This document shows positions 61,182 to 64,000 of a stretch of 64,000 nt of DNA, piece after piece. Numbering within the stretch: the stretch's first letter is position 1; every line of letters starts with the position of its first letter. The notes under the pieces are model-generated. The model worked only from the letters and a program-made list of their open reading frames with translations, did no database searches and was not told where the DNA came from. Location of the stretch: positions 802,262-866,261 of the forward strand of contig CALNVZ010000649.1 in assembly GCA_940671915.1 (NCBI GenBank), written 5' to 3'. Source of the stretch: Paracentrotus lividus (Eukaryota > Echinodermata > Echinoidea > Camarodonta > Echinidae). A program made the translations under genes and the position numbers.

Positions 61182-61872
61182 TTAAAGAGTTTGATTCCAA
61201 AAGGCGCTAAATCCACTTTTAGTGTTTTAGAGTAAATCAAGGTTTTTAAATTTACCCCTTTCTCTTATCCATTGTAACTTTATTTTGATATATATGATTA
61301 GGCTATCATACTCGATTGATGAAATCATGTTTTTAAAAATCTAGCTATCAATGTCAATTTTTAAGAATTTTTTTTTTTGCTATCACAGTATAGTTACATC
61401 TTTTCTGATGTTTAGAATTTGAGAATAAATTATTATTATTATTATCTTTTTTTTTTTTTAAGAATTTCCTATCGTTTCTCAAAACCGGCATTTTCGATGT
61501 TTTATTCCAAAAGGAGCTAAATTAAATAATATTCATTAAAACAAGGAAAACTATGCTAATAATTTCAAAATTTTTGCACTGATGCTAGAGACTGGTAGCT
61601 ACAATAGGTGCTAAAAGATCTCACTGTATCTTATTAGGTAAAGTGGTTAAATAAACAAATCTTAAATGACCATAGTGGATTTAGCACCTTTTGGAATAAA
61701 ACCGTTTTGGATTTAGCTCCTTTTGGAATAAAACACATTGTAACCAATTTTTTTTAATCTTCCAAATTTTTTTTTCATCCGATATGCTGCATTTGATTCC
61801 CATGCCTACGATGAAAATCCACTTTGGTCAAAAGTGGATTTAGCGCCTTTTGGAATCAAGCTCTTCAATTCT
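61182..61872. mobile_element. element with inverted GATTCCAAAAGGCGCTAAAT ends and internal copies
   Basis: Left TTGATTCCAAAAGGCGCTAA ATCCACTTTT and right inverse AAAAGTGGATTTAGCGCCTTTTGGAATCAA. TTCCAAAAGGAGCTAAAT or its inverse recurs at 61507, 61676 and 61711. About 690 bases, no coding frame. Confidence 0.7.
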
Positions 61873-62009
61873 GGATCATCAAGATAAACAATACAAATCA
61901 TTTCAAGGATATTCATACGCATAAACAGAATTAAGGCAAAAGTATATTTGAGAAAATCAATGAATAAGTAAAAAAAAAAAATGCTTTTTTGATCGTACCG
62001 TTTATACAT

Positions 62010-62400
62010 ACAATTATGTCAAATATGATTATGATGATTATGTTAAACTATACTTGTATATATACTTATATATATTTGTAATATGATTTTGGTCGAATTA
62101 TTTGCATGTATTTATCACTATATTCATGAATTCTGGTAATTAATTCTGTCAATATGATTACGAGGGTTATGTTAAAATTATTTAATATATTTATATTCAA
62201 TCTAGAATTATTGTAAATTAATGATGTCAAAATGATTACGAGACTATGTTAAAACTATACCTTGGTATATATAAACAATTATACATCCATTAACTATTAT
62301 AATAATTTTTTTCCCACTTTGATTATGTTACATGTTGAAACAATACCATGTACTATTTTACTGGTGAAGTCAATATAAATAATTCAATTCAATTCATACA
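62010..62400. repeat. degenerate tandem repeat (TGTCAATATGATTACGAGG type)
   Basis: Three to four units of about 75-130 bases with ATGATTACGAGGGTTATGTTAA cores at 62025, 62150 and 62232, ending in ATTCAATTCAATTCAT, a word that resembles LINE 3' ends (also at 39625). Confidence 0.55.
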
Positions 62401-62744
62401 CATAATACTAGAGTGGCTCCAGCAAAGTAAAAAAAAGAGTTAAGCAAAAATGTCCTCATATTTTTGTCCAACTCCTCAATCTTTCCCATACAATGCGTCT
62501 CAATAAAATAACCGCAACTTTGAGATTTCGTATCAAAATTGTATAACTTAAGTGTCTTTTTTTTTTTTTTTTATTATTTTTATAAATATCATAATCAAAG
62601 AGTAACTCATATTCTATCCAGTGATACCAAAATCATACCTGTAAACTCGTCAGATGACTGACAGATACGAGTTCTAAAAAAAAATTGTTCAAAGAAAAAA
62701 ATTGGTTCCAAAGTTTTATCAGAAGCCATACCTTGGCTTTCTGG

Positions 62745-62890
62745 GTGGCATTTTCATCAAAGGACTTGGACGTTTTTTATCTGACAAAATTTGTGCTCTC
62801 AGCCAATCAGATGAGCAGCTTCAGTAGTTTATAACAGTTTGTCGGATTAAAACGTCCGACAACTCCTTTCATGAAACGCTCCCTGATCAT
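62745..62890. mobile_element. small MITE with TTTCATGAAA-type ends
   Basis: Left TTTTCATCAAAGGACTTGGA CGTTTTTTATCTGACAAA is mirrored by right TTTGTCGGATTAAAACGTCCGACAACTCCTTTCATGAAA. About 140 bases. Confidence 0.65.
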
Positions 62891-63479
62891 TTCTTTTGTG
62901 AGGTCAGCTTTCCTAAGTCCATTTCGTAGGGACAATGGATTTCTTTGGTCTTTAATTTGGCAAGGGCTGCTTTTCGTCAAACTTAGAGCATTTGAATTTT
63001 GCGCTGCTCAGCCATCCATAACAACACAGGTATAACGAGTTTGTAGTCTTTAAATAGACAATATAGAGTAACTCTTTAATCATGAAATAGATTAAAGTTT
63101 ACATTTAGGTCTACAAAATTTTAAACACGAGGCTCTCAAAGTTGGGTTACTTTTTTTAAATAAAATATATATAATCTTTTAAACTAATTGTATAGAATTT
63201 TTTTACATAACACATCTATGTTGGATTTGTCGAGCGTTACAAAGAACGTAAGAGGATTTTCGGACATAAAGACCGCGGCACACTGTACGATTTTTGTAGT
63301 CGCGACGACTAACATATTTTGATCTGAAATATAACAGCGTGCAAAATATATGGCGCTTGATATTTCAGATCAAAGTCGGTCAGTCGTGCGACATCAGAGT
63401 CGTAAGGTTTCGGTGGGCCTTTAAGAACTTATCAATACATTTAAAGTGACTCGAAATAGAATTGATATGCTTTTATTCC

Positions 63480-63640
63480 CACCCCCACAAAAAAAAAAAA
63501 CAACAACAACAAAAAACAAACAAACAAACAAACATAAAAAACAAGAAACAAAACAAAAAATAAAAATAAAAAAATAAAATAGATAAATACAAAACAAAAT
63601 TATTAGAATAAATAAATAAATAAAAAATAACTCAAAAATG
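63480..63640. repeat. A-rich low-complexity tract
   Basis: Long run of CAA, CAAA and AATAAA words. The hydrophobic F/I/L/V-rich minus-strand frame across it is a composition artefact. Confidence 0.85.
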
Positions 63641-63809
63641 CGAAGCACATGAGATTCATCAATGGTGGGATGTTATTACATTTTAATTTCTACATACGCA
63701 AAGACAGTTAGAAGAGCCTAACTAAAATCAGCTTGTCGTGGATAGACCAGAAACGGGCAATTAATGAACCAATTAAAATGGGTGTCGACAGTTTGCATCC
63801 TAATTGTGC

Positions 63810-63900
63810 AGCGGGGGATCCAGGATTTTTGAAATAGAGCGGGCGGCGAAGGCATATTTGGAAACAAAAATAGTGGGGTCGGCGTAAGGCAATTTTTTTG
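63810..63900. repeat. repeat fragment GGATCCAGGATTTTTGAAAT
   Basis: Related to 45630-45700. Probably an end of a widespread repeat. Confidence 0.45.
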
Positions 63901-64000
63901 GGATAATTTGATTAGGATGCATGCTCTATAATGTGGTTATCAATAGAGAATTGAAGGCTCAGATTATTTAGCATACATGTTGGATAAATCTATCATAAAG

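Noticed and set aside
1-64000. CRISPR array, prokaryotic operon or phage
   Set aside because: Introns, LINEs, MITEs and an ADAMTS gene show animal DNA; no regularly spaced repeat-spacer pattern exists.

Overview
The window is eukaryotic DNA, about 35% GC, intron-rich and packed with repeats. Everything I can call as a host gene belongs to one gene on the minus strand: a secreted metalloprotease of the ADAMTS family (signal peptide, propeptide, reprolysin-type zinc protease, disintegrin-like region, thrombospondin type 1 repeat, cysteine-rich region, start of the spacer). Its start codon is at 59445 and the last exon I can see ends at 6222. The spacer and everything after it lie beyond position 1. 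A deuterostome marine invertebrate, most likely an echinoderm such as a sea urchin, fits the gene content, the intron sizes, the CR1/L2-like LINE and the many small palindromic transposons. The sequence alone does not prove the species.

Following phase and frame, I joined sixteen exons (about 750 codons). Every junction agrees in phase except inside the thrombospondin exon, which carries an unresolved 1-base frame problem. The order is: 59445 signal peptide; 43568-38072 propeptide with a furin-type site; 36951-31433 catalytic domain with the zinc site HETGHNLGLQHD and a Met-turn; 30589-29264 disintegrin-like; 25080-24873 thrombospondin repeat; 9474-6222 cysteine-rich region.

The assembly has two 25-N gaps, at 20107-20131 and 45827-45851. 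Each is flanked by a long direct duplication (13385-20106 with 20132-about 27090; 34553-43568 with 45863-56122). Exons 2-7 and the thrombospondin exon therefore appear twice. Copies differ by many 1-base indels and some substitutions. I read this as unmerged overlapping contigs or two haplotypes, not as real exon duplication. One copy carries a 1.44 kb insertion with inverted ends that the other lacks.

The introns hold most of the interest. At 1942-4953 a long foldback element with an 8-bp target duplication is split in its left arm by a second, TA-flanked foldback whose arms each carry a tRNA-like block; the intact right arm preserves the empty site. There are two TTAA-flanked foldback MITEs (436-1009, 9641-10317). 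Two larger elements have copies of their terminal motif inside them (10578-13465, 33582-34549). There are also palindromic GAGACGTCTC clusters, a foldback between 25-bp direct repeats, a 1.3 kb tandem duplication, and a CR1/L2-like LINE present twice because of the assembly overlap. The region 59446-64000, upstream of the gene, shows only repeats and low-complexity DNA.
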